A DNA stretch of 64,000 nucleotides from Phallusia mammillata (taxonomy: Eukaryota; Chordata; Ascidiacea; Phlebobranchia; Ascidiidae): NCBI GenBank assembly GCA_003260075.1, contig QLIY01000327.1, positions 10,071 through 74,070 on the forward strand, written 5' to 3'. The notes under the pieces were generated by a model. It was given only the letters and a program-made list of their open reading frames with translations, searched no databases and was not told the DNA's origin. The first letter of the stretch is position 1. Each line of letters opens with the position of its first letter. Below are positions 16,301 through 27,289 of the stretch, in pieces. Position numbers and translations under genes: made by a program.

Positions 16301-19300
16301 TTTTATTGCTTTGTGCAAAGTTGTTTTGTAGGATTTTGATTCAAAGTTTGACAGAAAACAAAATAACAGCTAGAAATAACTCGCAGGGGGGGGGGCAATA
16401 GTGGCATGATACCATTCACTGGAGCTATGGGTAAGTTGTTCCTGCCAAACCTATTAGATGTATTGACGATCCATAAGTTCAATTATGCGGATGAACTATA
16501 AGATCAGATAGGCCGTCACTGCGACTGATTTAAACTTTAAAGCAACGCTGTAAAATCGTTAATGTTGTTCTGTTATCGTATACTTATCAATAAACAGGCA
16601 TCATTGTTGATTTTGATCTTTATAGTGCATTCGTTTCTGCTACAAAATTCGTCAGTGTTTGGTTATTTTTGCCGCAATTCCCTGTTAAGACTTAAAATTA
16701 ACCTTAATTTTATTGCTTTGTGCAAAGTCGTTTTGTAGGATTTCGATTCAAAGTTTGACAGAAAACAAAATAACAGCTAGAAATAACTCGCAGGGGGGGG
16801 GGCACGTGGACGCAGAACAAGCTCTACATCGCTCTGGAGGAATGTTACGACCAGTACAGAAGCCTGGAAAAGGAACGGAAAATGGTAATGCCTCCTTATT
16901 AAGTCGGTTGAACGCCAGATAATGTGTGAAAGCAAGCATGATGTACTTGTTATGCATATATAAGCTGTGGCTGCCTGGTATAAGCACCGACGTTTCGACG
17001 TTCTATACAGGCCGCATCAGGGTAAATAACACAAAAGGCGACCAAAAATACAATTGCCAGAAGAGCTCTATGCAGTTGGTACTTGTTAATGCATTCCTTG
17101 GGCTTCGTTTAATGAGACCGGTTTGTGATAAATGTGACTATATTGGCAGATTCCATTTCCTTACTAATGTTTTCGTACATTGTCAAACAACATCATTTTT
17201 TACTTGTTTATTGTGACTTTTAACAGGTATTTTTTCAACACACCGTTCATTTCGTTATAAATTGCAGCAAAATAGACAGTTCCGTTTTTTTTACCAACTT
17301 TGGTTTCTCTCTAAAAAATGACAACAGATCAAAGGGGGGGGGGCTATTTTTTCAACACACCGTTCATTTCGTTATAAATTACAGCAAAATAGACAGTTCC
17401 GGTTTTTTTACCAACTTTGGTTTCTCTCTAAAAAATGACAACAGATCAAATATAAGAGCAGGTCCCTCTTCTTCTTTTGGTACATCAAAGATTTTTTGCG
17501 ATTCACCGAAAAGGTGCTGACATTTTACTTCATTAGACCGAAACTGAGCTTGGTCGACATTTTCCCGGGAGAAGAGTAACTGGATCCAACAACACGCCCC
17601 TTCCACGCCCACCTGCCAACCCAACAAAAGCTGACAAACTTATATCGGATCAGCACAGAGAACACAGCAGGGTGAGTCACCATCAGTGCTTTTATTCTTA
17701 TAAGTTTATCACTTTCCACTGCAAATCGCCACCTTAAAACAACCTATGCAATTCGTAATACAGGCAATGTGGCCGAAGGCCGAGTTGGTTTAAAGACACT
17801 CAAATGTTTTAAGCTAGTTCACCAACCAGTATTGCGCAATCAACTGCCGAACTCGCCCGGGGGGGGGGAAAGTTTATCACTTTCCACTGCAAATCGCCAC
17901 CTTAAAACAGCCTATGCAATTTGTAATACAGGCAATGTGGCCGAATGCCGAGTTGGTTTTAAGGCACTCTGAACAAATGTTTCAAGCTAGTTCACCAACC
18001 AGTATTGCGCAATCAACTGCCGAACTCGCCCAGTGCTTTGCGCAGCCTCGTTGTGCTCGCTAGGTTCATGGTTCGAATCCTGGCTCGTTTTTGGAGTTTC
18101 CACACTCCTACACTCAAAGTGTTTCGCATTTTATTTTGTAAACTGATACATTGTTTAAAAGTTACTGGATTCAAGCATTGTCCACGTAGAGAGGACATAA
18201 ATGAAACTAGCAAACAAATAGTCAGAAGGCTGGTGTAGTTTTGCTTTTCAATATTCAGTAAGTCCCTGTTATAAGCCCCATACTTTACAGGTGATGGCGT
18301 TGATCGATCGCATGGAGCATTTGCTTGAAGGACCGATCCACCAGAATGTTGCCAATGCGATGGAGGTTCAATACAAATACATACGGGAGGTTGAAGCTAA
18401 GAGAAGAGATGAGATGAATTTGAGGCAGAGGACGAACAATTTACCCTCAGCTGTTCCTGATGAAACAGAGTCTGGTACGGGATAGTTGTGTTGAGTTTTG
18501 TTTGTTTGTTTGTTCAATTTTTATTAATGGTAGAGCTTTGCATCCTAAACCAACCCTCTTTAGCCGCTAAATAAACAATTCAGCGGGGGGGGGGAGTTTT
18601 CCGTTTGTTTGTTTAATTTTGGTCGGTAATTAGTTGTACGTAGGAATCGGGCTTGAAACTTTTAACAAACGAACTTGATTCGGGCTTGACTTTACATTCC
18701 TAGTCAGTATATTTTTAAAATACAAATTACCTAGCTAAGTAGCTGTTTATGGACATAACCTGCCCAACAGCCCTAGAAAGTGGGGGGGGGGGCTTTTGGA
18801 TCACCCAGGAGGCACCGTGTTAGTAGCTCTACCTTTATTAATGATGCATAGATGTAAGTCGGATTCGGGCTTTTGAATCTTTTAACAAACGACCTTGATT
18901 CGGGCTACACTTTACATTCCTAGTCAGTATATTTTTAGAATACAAATTATCTGTTTATGTATTATCTGCTAAGTAGCTGTTTATGGACATAACCTGCCCA
19001 ACAGCCCTAGAAAGTGGGGGGGGGGAAACGATTCAGGTTCGGGTCGAGATTCGGGCTTGTACTTTTCGGTTCGAGACCGCTTATGCAGTAATAGGAGATA
19101 TACGACTCCTCGAATGATCCCACCAGCGTTCCCCCAGCCGTATTTACCCACAATGCGCCAACGGAGTTGCTGTAGCGCGTCGAGCCATGAATCAAAATCC
19201 ACCAATTGTGTTTTCCTCCGTTATGCGCCTTTCAACGTTGCCGACTTGATAATTGTTATGCACTAGTGTCGCTATCCCCCTTTTACTACGCAAACAATGC

Positions 19301-20366
19301 AATATAATCGTGTTTGACACTGGACCCAGTAAAGTCAACTTGTGTTATGTAAAGATGCGGACCGTTGATTACGTTTAGCCTAAATTAATTTCCAACGTTT
19401 GTGCTCGCAGACGTTCTTACATTGGCGCTCTCTGAAAGCCTGGAAGCACTTACGAAGGCCACTCGAAAGGCGCGCGGGGGGGGGGGGGGGGGTGATGAGG
19501 CTAGGGAACCGGCCGAGGAAAGCACAACCGACCTTCTTCCTGTCATTGAAGGTATGTAAAAATATTTTTGGAATCATGGAAAATTTGTTTTTGGAAACAA
19601 AATTTCCTCATGCATAGCTATAAAGAAAAGGTCAATTTTCAGTTTGTGTGTTGTAAAAAATATCAGTTTTGCACATTAAAATGTTAACTTAATATTTTGG
19701 CAGTATAAGTCATGCGGGGGGGGGGTTCCCCCAGCCGTATTTACCCACAAGGAGGTGCTGTAGCGCGTCGAGCCACGAATCAAAATCCACCAATTGTTTG
19801 TTTTTTCTCTATAATGCGCCCATAACGTTTCGACGTAGCTCAGCTATCTCCGGCTTGATGACTGTTTTGCACTTTAGTCCCTATGCTCTGCCCCAAGTCC
19901 CCAAAGCACTACACTAACAATGCAATATAATCGTGCATGGCACTGGACCCATGCAGTAAAGTCAACTTGTGTTATGTAAAGATGCGGAGTTATTTTTCAA
20001 CATTTGTGCTCGTAGACGTTCTTACTTTGGCACTCTCTGAAAGCCTGGAAGCACTTACGAAGGCCACTCGAAAGGCGCGCACAGCATTGTGGGTAGCCTT
20101 CCAGATAACTCTCGAGTGTAAGCCGTCGCCGGATGAGCCGAACAAATCCGATGAGGCTAGGGAACCGGCCGAGGAAAGTTCAACCGACCTTCTTCCTGCC
20201 ATTGAAGGTATGTAAAAATATTTTTGGAAACATGGAAACTTTTTTTTGGAAACACCAAAATTTACTCATGCATTACTATAAAGAAAAGGTCAATTTTCAG
20301 TTTGTGTGTTGTAAAAATTATCAGTTTTGCACATTAAATTGTTAACTTAAAATTTTGGCAGTATAA
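8562..20366 (+). CDS. MEIOC: MEIOC orthologue (meiosis-specific coiled-coil protein)
   Basis: Exons with matching phases: 8562-8620 (ATG), 8996-9061, 9162-9243, 9716-9773, 10465-10585, 10953-11068, 11441-11564, 12897-12994, 13800-13889, 14154-14272, 14637-14748, 15452-15516, 15573-16023, about 16803-16884 (5' edge hidden by a G-run), 17537-17671, 18291-18474, 20016-20207 and 20362-20366 (stop), about 719 residues. The C-terminal 200 residues carry the MEIOC domain: LYIALEECYDQYRSLEKERK, FPGRR..GSNNTPLPRPPANP, then MALIDRMEHLLEGPIH and ATRKARTALW. The N-terminus also fits: NDGALHDLVASIL corresponds to the vertebrate DLYGLVSNIL segment. The middle is low complexity, rich in Gln, Asn, Pro and Met. 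In mouse, MEIOC partners the RNA helicase YTHDC2 to drive germ cells into meiotic prophase; I infer the same germline role. The 5-base last exon is the least certain part. Several exons recur as partial haplotype copies. Confidence 0.9.
10222..10299. repeat. Uninterrupted run of 78 G
   Basis: The longest homopolymer in the window. The sequence from about 10136 to 10221 (aaaatttacaaaaataattg ... ctcagtgtatt) restarts just after the run at 10300 with a few substitutions. It is therefore a join between two copies of the same intron segment, not a coding poly-Gly or poly-Pro stretch. Confidence 0.9.
12394..12467. mobile_element. Truncated hAT left end, present in one haplotype copy only
   Basis: After tcaacagtttaaat the sequence becomes CAGGGCTTCCCAAACTGGGG followed by GTCGCGGCCCC, a typical hAT terminus, and is then cut by the G-run at 12468. 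The second copy of this intron (about 12845-12880) runs from tcaacagtttaaat straight into gacagttttgg with no element. The octamer gtttaaat would be the target site. This looks like an allelic insertion in the MEIOC intron upstream of the exon at 12897. Confidence 0.7.
13355..13427 (+). pseudogene. Truncated second copy of the MEIOC exon at 13800-13889
   Basis: Starts after the same acceptor (attgtttag) and matches the exon at 13800 up to cgccacag, where a G-run replaces its last 17 bases and its donor. It differs by one base (catctctgcc against catcactgcc). A haplotype copy is more likely than a true second exon, because it has no donor and the flanking intron is duplicated too. Confidence 0.8.
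13703..13728. repeat. Run of 26 G between intron copies
   Basis: Interrupts a segment (ggtgaccggctgatttgg ... atgcctttaataggcctg) that occurs uninterrupted at about 13263-13305, so the run has replaced or been inserted into ordinary intron sequence. A forward reading in this region yields a spurious glycine tract. Confidence 0.8.
14884..15258. mobile_element. hAT-type MITE, 375 bp, perfect target duplication
   Basis: Begins CAGGGTTGCCATCAACATGG and ends GACGGTATGGCAACCCTG, which are inverted termini. It is flanked by a perfect 8-bp duplication, GTTATAAC, at 14876-14883 and 15259-15266. It contains several copies of the phrase aaataaggaca and no coding capacity. It lies in the MEIOC intron between the exons ending at 14748 and starting at 15452. 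A second, truncated member of the same family is at 21370-21405. Confidence 0.9.
16396..16792 (+). repeat. Second copy of MEIOC exon end plus intron
   Basis: Repeats 15990-16385 with scattered substitutions: the last 33 bases of the exon ending at 16023, its GTAAGT donor, and about 360 bases of intron. Both copies stop at the same phrase, aataactcgcag, followed by a G-run. That point is probably the 3' acceptor of the next exon. Confidence 0.85.
16985..17022 (-). ncRNA. Hammerhead-like repeat motif
   Basis: On the minus strand it reads CCTGATGCGGCCTGTATAG followed by AACGTCGAAACGTCGG. The order CTGATG - hairpin - GAAAC - GTC mirrors the hammerhead ribozyme core found in Penelope-like retroelements, but A9 of the core is C here. 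Related copies occur at nine places in the window, often followed by the phrase 'gccagaagagctctat'. Catalytic activity is unproven and unlikely for this copy. Confidence 0.4.
18010..18100 (+). repeat. tRNA-like SINE fragment
   Basis: Contains gttcatggttcgaatcctgg, a typical RNA polymerase III B-box with its stem. The preceding sequence does not fold as a complete tRNA and lacks a credible acceptor stem, so a tRNA-derived SINE head is more likely than a tRNA gene. It lies in a MEIOC intron. Confidence 0.4.
19411..19551 (+). pseudogene. Internally cut copy of the MEIOC exon at 20016-20207
   Basis: Has the same acceptor, start and GTATGT donor as the functional copy. A run of 17 G (19476-19492) replaces about 70 bases in its middle, including the codons for TALWVAFQITLE. 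The G-run sits inside an otherwise collinear exon, so it stands for sequence the assembly failed to resolve. The complete copy at 20016 is the one to use for the gene model. Confidence 0.8.
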
Positions 20367-20490
20367 GTCATGCCAATAAGACCAAAGTATAGTTAAATTT
20401 TCAGCGTTCTTATTTATTTCTGCAATACAACTTAGGTTTGTTGCAATTGTCGCTTTATAAGAAATTGGTCTTGCAAGATATGCCAGTATT

Positions 20491-20530
20491 TTAATGAAGG
20501 CGTCCTGTATGGGACGTTGAAACGTCGATT
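20491..20530 (+). ncRNA. Hammerhead-like repeat motif, degenerate
   Basis: Reads AATGAAGGCGTCCTGTATGG followed by GACGTTGAAACGTC. It belongs to the same dispersed family as 43869-43909 but has lost the CTGATGA box. The downstream phrase 'actgctggaagagctatac' is also shared with other copies. Confidence 0.35.
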
Positions 20531-21369
20531 ATTTATAATAAAACTGCTGGAAGAGCTATACTCGTTTATTCAACTTCGCTGTCTTAAAAGCTTTGGAGGA
20601 TTAATCGTAGCAGTTCGTCTGTCTTCAACTGATCATCGAATTCTACTTTCCATCGACTTCCAGGTTCCCAAACCCCATTTTTTCTATCGTTGTCGTTCTT
20701 TATTTCGTTGCTAGTTTAAGAGATTTTATTCCTGTTCTTGCTGAATTTTCTGTTTCAAATTGTTTTCCCTTTCTGCCATCAATTCGCACAAAAAGTTATT
20801 TTTAGCCACCCATTCAAGTTCAAATTTTAGCATGAAGTCGTTTATTCCTTAGTGTTTTTTTTTATATCAAGCATTCAACCCCATAAGTTTTGTGTTAGTT
20901 TGTTACGTTATACACATTTCTATGAGCAGTTTTTACAGTAATGAAGTTTCAAATGAATTTATTTCGGGCCATTTACCTTAATACCTTGCTATAACGATTT
21001 GACTTTGAAATGAGTTTACTTTCTGTTAAAATGAAAAGGCTGTCTCATGAAATAAAAGGTAGTGTTTTTAGGAAACAATATTGTCATATTATCATGACAC
21101 CTAACCGTTGTTATTTTTACTGAACGTTGGTTTTGTTGTCAAATTAGGCAATTATCTATACTTGCGTTGGTTAAGTTTTTGCAATAAAGATTGATTTGAA
21201 GTTCATTGTTTGTTAGCTTAAATGATTTTGATCACCTCCTAATACGAAGCAAGATCTTTGTTAGGAACACTATACACGGACTTGGAAAAGTAATTTAATC
21301 AATGTCTATGATTAAGGTCTTTGCTGTTTGAAATTATATCTTCTGAGACCCTAGATGCAGACTTATAGG

Positions 21370-21405
21370 CAGGGTTGCCATACCGTCCTTATTTCTAAGA
21401 TTTGT
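21370..21405. mobile_element. Truncated hAT MITE end, present in one copy only
   Basis: Sequence CAGGGTTGCCATACCGTCC.. matches the inverted terminus of the MITE at 14884-15258 and breaks into the G-run at 21406. It follows acttatagg. The second copy of this locus (about 22015) reads acttatagggttgaaaat without the element, and a third starts exactly at cttatagg after the C-run. CTTATAGG is thus the likely 8-bp target duplication of an insertion carried by one haplotype. Confidence 0.7.
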
Positions 21406-22058
21406 GGGGGGGGGGCCTAGTTTTAGAGATTTTATTCCTGTTCTTGCTGAATTTTCTGTTTCAAATTGTTTTTCCTTTCTGCCATCAATTCGCACAAAAA
21501 GTTATTTTTAGCCACCCATTCAAGTTCAAATTTTAGCATGAAGTCGTTTATTCCTTAGTGTTTTTTTATATCAAGCATTCAACCCCATAAGTTTTGTGTT
21601 AGTTTGTTACGTTATACACATTTTTATGAGCAGTTTTTACAGTAATGAAGTAAAGTTTCAAATAAACTTATTTCGGGCCATTTACCTTAATACTTTGCTA
21701 TGACGATTTGACTTTGAAATGAGTTTACTTTCTGTTAAAAAGAAAAGGCTGTCTCATGAAATTAAAAGGTAGTGTTTTTAGGAAACAATATTGTCATATT
21801 ATCATGACACCTAACCGTTGTTATTTTTACTGAACGTTGGTTTTGTTGTCAAATTAGGCAATTATCTATACTTGCGTTGGTTAAGTTTTTGCAATAAAGA
21901 TTGATTTGAAGTTCATTGTTTGTTAGCTTAACTGATTTTGATCACCTCTTCATACGAAGCAAGGTCTTTGTTGTTTGAAATTATATCTTCTGAGACCCTA
22001 GATGCAGACTTATAGGGTTGAAAATAACATGGCTTATGACAAAGTGGTTGCTTTAGCC

Positions 22059-22160
22059 CAGGGGTGGGGAACCTACTTAGTACTGCGGGCCGCATGAATT
22101 GCACAACATTTTCGGGCGGGCCAAATATTTTTTTTATTTTCACATTCCGTGTAAAAATTC
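22059..22160. mobile_element. hAT left end (CAGGGGTGGGGAACC type), present in one copy only
   Basis: After gctttagcc the sequence reads CAGGGGTGGGGAACCTAC and then cgggccgcatg, typical of hAT elements of the Charlie type. The other copy of the locus (about 22455-22475) continues gctttagcccaagagcc with no element. The right end of the element is not visible because the copy ends at the C-run at 22411; the boundary given here is approximate. Confidence 0.65.
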
Positions 22161-23947
22161 TCAAAGCACAGAAGTGGTTTTATGTTTCATCGCTCCAGAT
22201 TTGATTTTTTTTGCTGTTACTTGTTTGCAAAACAAGGCATACATGTTTATCACTTAATTCGACTAAAATCTGTCCATTCTTTCTGGAACACCCTAGCTCC
22301 ATTTAAAACTAACACCATATGGCAAATGATTTGTTACTGCAAGGAGAGACAATCGAGTGACTGTTACGTCACAAATACAGCAAGTGGTCNCTGTTACTAA
22401 CTCAATAGTTCCCCCCCCCCCCTTATAGGGTTGAAAATAACATGGCTTATGACAAAGTGGTTGCTTTAGCCCAAGAGCCAAATCTGGTAGCCGCTTTACA
22501 CAAAGCGTATGTAGGTGTGAATGTAAAAATAGTAAAATAATCCAGCTAACAGTTCTTTAAGTGTCTGGAACAAAGGAAATCTGTTAAAGTAGAATTACAA
22601 GCATGGTCTGCTGAGACCTTATAAATGTTAGATGTGGTCCACGGCGTAGAAAAGTTTGATGATTTATTATCCCCACGAGTTGATGCACCACAAATATACC
22701 CGAACAAATCTTGTCCTCTAGCACCGTGGTTTGCGCAGGTGGTTGGATGTAATTTGCAATACAATGATTTTCAGAGTTTTTTACATTTTCAAAGGGGAGA
22801 ATTGACAAAATCAAAACTATTAGTTCGTAGATTTAGCTTTGCGCTCATGAAGCTGTTACGATTTCTATGCGGAGGCGGGACTTTTATTTTTTTAAGTTGG
22901 TAGTCAGATTTTGTTTACTTTTTCTGTTTTGTTTTAATTTTGCATTAAACGTGCTTGTTTTACAGATTTAGGTTGTAATACTTCAATTTTGACTGAATTG
23001 TTAGTGAAGTATTCATTGACAGTGCTTAAGTTTTGACGAAACAGCTTGAAACCAGCCGACAGTGGAATGAGAATTTGGATTTTTCAAGAATCGGCGGACA
23101 TTCCTTGAAAACCGGACACAGTAAGGTTTGATCGTATTTTCGTGTGTTGTGTGCATGATTCTGTTTAAACAGTAGTTGTTAAGACGACAAAAATGTTGTA
23201 ATTTTAGTCACTTAGCCTGTTTTACCAGATCTAGTTTAGGTTGTGTTTGGCAAAGCAATTTCAGACCAGCTAAATGAATTAGAAACATATTACTAGTTTT
23301 GCACTATTGTGGGGAAGCTAGCTTTCAATTTCTCCGGACATTTAATTAAAAGATCGGACTATCATTAAAACTTAAATTATGTGCATTTTTCTATACATAC
23401 ATCTGTTCATCAGTATTTGATATATAAAGGTCAAGATAGAAGTAAACAGCAAAATGTTTACTGTAACACATTTTCCAAATCCTCATGCTATATTCCTTTT
23501 AAAATTAACACCATTGTATTGTCTACTGTTACTAACTCAATAGTTCATATATATACTGTGTTGGCTAAGAAAGAAAGCAGATAGTTGATGAGCATTAGTT
23601 TTAATTGGTTTGTGCATATAATCAGGTTGCTGAGACAGTAACTTGAAGATAAGTACATACCATAAAGGGTAGATGTTTTGAGTATACTGTGATCAAGTAC
23701 TCAAAACATCCAGAATAATAATACACACAAAAAATGTGCACCAAAGTGATAATAATACACACAGAAAATGTGCACAAAAGTGATGCAATCAGAAGTGAGA
23801 GATGAAATATGTTTAATAGTGGTTGGTGTTTATTACAGGTTAAACACCAAGTACATATACATATACAAATTTATCATGTCAGTGAAACAAATGTTTAACA
23901 CAAAATCGTTGCTTCAATTTGTGTTTAACTTTTTTAACGTTCATATT

Positions 23948-26559
23948 TCATGAGTGGTTGTGCATGATATGGTCACACGGATTCGGACAATAGTATTGTT
24001 CAATATGATCAAAATGATGTGGCTGAAGCGTTTCTCCATAATCTTGATCAAAAATCCAGATCTTGCTTTTACCTCCAGTTATTTGAAGTAACTTTTCTCG
24101 GTCAAATTTAAAATCTCCATCCAACTCAAAGCCAAGCACGTACAACTAAAATACCAGAGTGTATTTTAGTTGAATAACTTTATGCCTGTCCTTGGTTGAT
24201 AAGATGACATTTGTGCTAAAGAATCAAATCAAAGCAAGTTCAATCTTCTCAGAGTTGTTTAAAAATAAGTTTTGTGATCATTCATTTAGGTGTATGTAGT
24301 TTAGATGAGTAGTTACCAATAGGTCCTATCAATCCTTGTGTGTTTACATAAATTTCGAAGCTATTGAGACATCAGCCCAAACAATCAATGTGCTAACACA
24401 AATGAAGGTTTGTTTCTAAATTCATTTAGCTGTTTCTGTAAAAGTAAAGCACTGAAAGTTAAAACATTGTGTTACCATGTAACCCCTCCTTCTTGCTTCT
24501 TCTGATGGCGCTTTGACATCATCATCAGGATTTTCATTTGTCAAAATTCCAATTGCTTTCGGCACTTTCTCATATCTCATTCCACTTTCTGTTGTTAACA
24601 AATGATCCAGTGTATACTGAATAGCAGCTCCCATGTTTACAGGACCTAAAGTTTGTAGAAAAAAATATATTTATACATGCAGCTGAACTTTGTTTAACGA
24701 TATACAACACTACAAGGCAAGGCAATTTGGTCACTTTTTTGGCACAGTTTTGAGTTTGTTTTTGCTTTTGTTTGTAGTTTACACTTTGTAACTTTGCTTA
24801 ACCTTGTAGTTGAGTACATCACAGTCACAAGTTTTGTACTCTTTGCGTTAATTAACACCAGTACAAAATAACCATGCTTTTGTTTCCCACACAAGAACGC
24901 TTGTAGCAATTTTGTTACCTGTATTGTTAATGATAATTCTTTCCCTAACCAGTTTCATATATTCGTCAGCAGTGTTATAATCGTTGAAACGGACAACACT
25001 TGATTCAATCGGTTCTTGGTTAAAGTACATCGCAGAATTTTTCATGGCGTCGTCGGCTATATCTCCACTATAAACAATCGTTCTTGTTTAATGTTCAAAG
25101 CAACAGTTGTTTAAATTACGACAGAGTTTCAATTTTAATTCACTTACTACACGAAAACGTTAAACAGATCATTCAAGCGCTTCTGTGCGTTTTCTCGCCG
25201 AAAATGTAGAAGTTTTACATCGTCGTAAAGATAAAACGGCGGGCAAGGACCTAAGTGAAATAGTAAACCGTGATTTGTGCATGCTATTATATGATTGGTT
25301 TGATCTGACTCACGTGAACAACATGGATTATCATGAGCCCAGGTTCCATTATCGCGACATACATTCGTGTAACGACCCGGTGGCCAAACGTCGTAACCTT
25401 CTTGTGTGCATTTGTATTCACAAACTTTTCCATCGTTGTAACATTCCATTTCCCCATGGGGAAACTCTGATATAGTAATCGGACAATCCATTGCTGCATA
25501 ATAACACAATTCGTTTTACGGTGTTCTTGTTTACTGTTACTAATGTTTAAAACATTTTTTTAGTTTAGACTCAACAGTACTCTGTTTCACACCACCTCTT
25601 TACCTTTTCACTGTTTAAATTTTGGCAATCACTTGTCGTATTTCTTGTAGTATTAGTGGCGTATAGGCATTTAAAAATTTTGGGAGGGTCAAATACTTTG
25701 TCCAATACCATAAAGTTAAGCGTTAGCCTCACTGAAACCACACTGAATGGAAGTTTCCCAATATACATCTTCAAAAATTTGTTAGACCCATGACCTTTTT
25801 GGCCCCTTTTTGTGTAGGCTACGCCAATGCGTAGTATTGGATATTGTAACAGAAGCACATTGTGCCGATTTAATGATAAGTTAGTTGTCAAAAGGGGCAA
25901 ACTGTTTTGACCTATATAGTTGATTTTGTTTTACTTTGTTGCTTTGCCTGATAATACGCAGAATAAGTTGTTACTCAACCTTGTTTAGCTGCCTGATAAT
26001 GTGGAACGCAAGTTGGCGATCCAGCGTTGCACAAATCCTTGCCATCGCAGCAACATGAGCAAAATGAATTGGTTTGATCAGAATTACATTGTCTCGATTT
26101 TCCAGACCTTGCTGAATTCTGTATCAAAAAGTCTTTATGTATATACCGTAAGGTTGTCATATATTCTTCTGGTAAATTTGTATCTCACTTGTTTTTGGTT
26201 GTTACTGCAAGCGTTGACGCCTTTGCAGCTTTTTGTGATCCATAGATGATCAAGGTACCGTCTTACGACCGTCTCACAAGTATTCTGATAAAGTGCACTG
26301 TGGGTTAAACTGTAGTTTTTGATTTGTTTTCGCTGTTACAACGAAAGGTACCTGGTTTGATTGACATTCTTGGATGTGACCATTAACGTCGCATTCCTCA
26401 AAACTTCGTGAAGCATAACAGTTCATACATTTCAACGCTGCAACAAATGTTTGTGTTGGAAAATCAGTATAACTATTTGCTTTACAATGACTTACCTTCG
26501 CTAGCCTCAAGAATTGCAAGAAGAACAAAAACAATTCGGATACTTTTCTCTTCAGACAT
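23948..26559 (-). CDS. Secreted Ly6/uPAR - sushi - vWA protein, paralogue 1
   Basis: Nine exons: 26559-26496, 26437-26352, 26284-26189, 26118-25980, 25493-25314, 25250-25148, 25067-24919, 24645-24476 and 24145-23948 (TGA). All join in frame to 394 residues. Residues 1-21 are a signal peptide (IRIVFVLLAILEASEG). Residues 22-128 form a Ly6/uPAR domain: LKCMNC at the start, CCDGKDLCN at the end. Residues 129-188 are one sushi (CCP) module with CYNDGKVCEYKC and NGTWAH. Residues 189-330 are a von Willebrand A fold, recognisable from VPKAIGILTN..PDDDVK and EEARRRG. The end holds a Cys-His tail (YYCPNPCDHI). The metal site of the vWA domain is absent: YDDVK stands where DxSxS is expected, NMGAA lacks the Thr, and LTN replaces LTD. 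There is no transmembrane segment. Function unknown; a secreted binding protein is the inference. A possible AATAAA lies at 23834-23829. Confidence 0.9.
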
Positions 26560-27289
26560 CTTAAAACACTTTAAACTAAATTCTCAGCAGATTTTTGGAC
26601 AAATGTTTCATGTAGCCCAAGCGCACTTAGCCCCAAGGTAAAACTGACCTGAAACATTCTGTTTACGGAACTTTACTTCATTGCTTTCTTTAGAAACACG
26701 TTAATGAATACTTAAAGCATCCTTTCGTTGATTGTTTTAATAGCAAGTTTAAAATTGTCCTAAAAGCTTTTTAGGATTGCGGTTATTAGGCCCCCCCCCC
26801 CTAAAGCATCCTTTCGTTGATTGTTTTAATAGCAAGTTTAAAATTGTCCAAGTTTAAAAGCTTTTTAGGATTGCGGTTATTAAGCTTTAAAGCCATATTT
26901 TTGTGTAGGTAATAAATTGATGAACTCGATATGTTAAGCGCTTTATTTAACGGTGAAATCTACTGTCGTCTTGCGCTTCATTTCTAAGTTGTCCATTTTA
27001 CAGATTTACAAAGTCAACAGAGTGTTTTGTTTTACAGTGCCGAAAACTTCAAAAACTAATTGTTAGCTTAATCATACTTGTGTATATAGAATACATCATG
27101 CAGGCGTTTCAACAATCACTGTTGTCATCATCAGTGTGGGTTGTCAATCGAGCTTATGATTAAATTACTTTCAAGTACGTGTATAGTGTTTCTAAGTAAT
27201 TGTAAACCTAAATCGACTTACAAATAGTATAGATTTGCGTTTACGTTAAAACTTGCACACGACATAAACAACAACTGTTGTGTTTAGTT
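26560..27289. other. Spacer between paralogues 1 and 2
   Basis: Contains a duplicated segment of about 90 bp (ctaaagcatcctttcgttga...) on either side of the C-run at 26791, and a hammerhead-like repeat at 27098-27137. It should hold the promoter of paralogue 1; no clear motif was seen. Confidence 0.5.
27098..27137 (-). ncRNA. Hammerhead-like repeat motif
   Basis: Minus strand reads CACTGATGATGACAACAGTG then ATTGTTGAAACGCCTGC. Box CTGATGA, a hairpin (ACAAC/ATTGTT) and GAAAC are in hammerhead order, with one extra base between the box and the stem. Same family as 62099-62134 and 63660-63694. Confidence 0.4.

Larger units (their letters stand above)
9390..21415. repeat. Series of 18 G-runs marking joins between near-identical copies
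   Basis: Runs of at least 10 G start at 9390, 10052, 10222, 12151, 12272, 12468, 13428, 13703, 16386, 16793, 17334, 17859, 18585, 18782, 19016, 19476, 19716 and 21406. Most are exactly 10 long. Almost all are flanked by two diverged copies of one sequence, and single Ns at 1149, 12087 and 22390 behave the same way. All lie in or near the plus-strand MEIOC gene. Confidence 0.9.
20367..23947. other. Intergenic region with a duplicated block of about 650 bp
   Basis: No exons recognised. Sequence from about 20710 to 21375 recurs at 21416-22020 with small indels, separated by the G-run at 21406. Transposon ends at 21370 and 22059 are present in one copy only. Polarity of the homopolymer joints switches from G to C at 22411, which also separates the plus-strand gene from the long minus-strand block. 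A single N lies at 22390. Confidence 0.6.
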
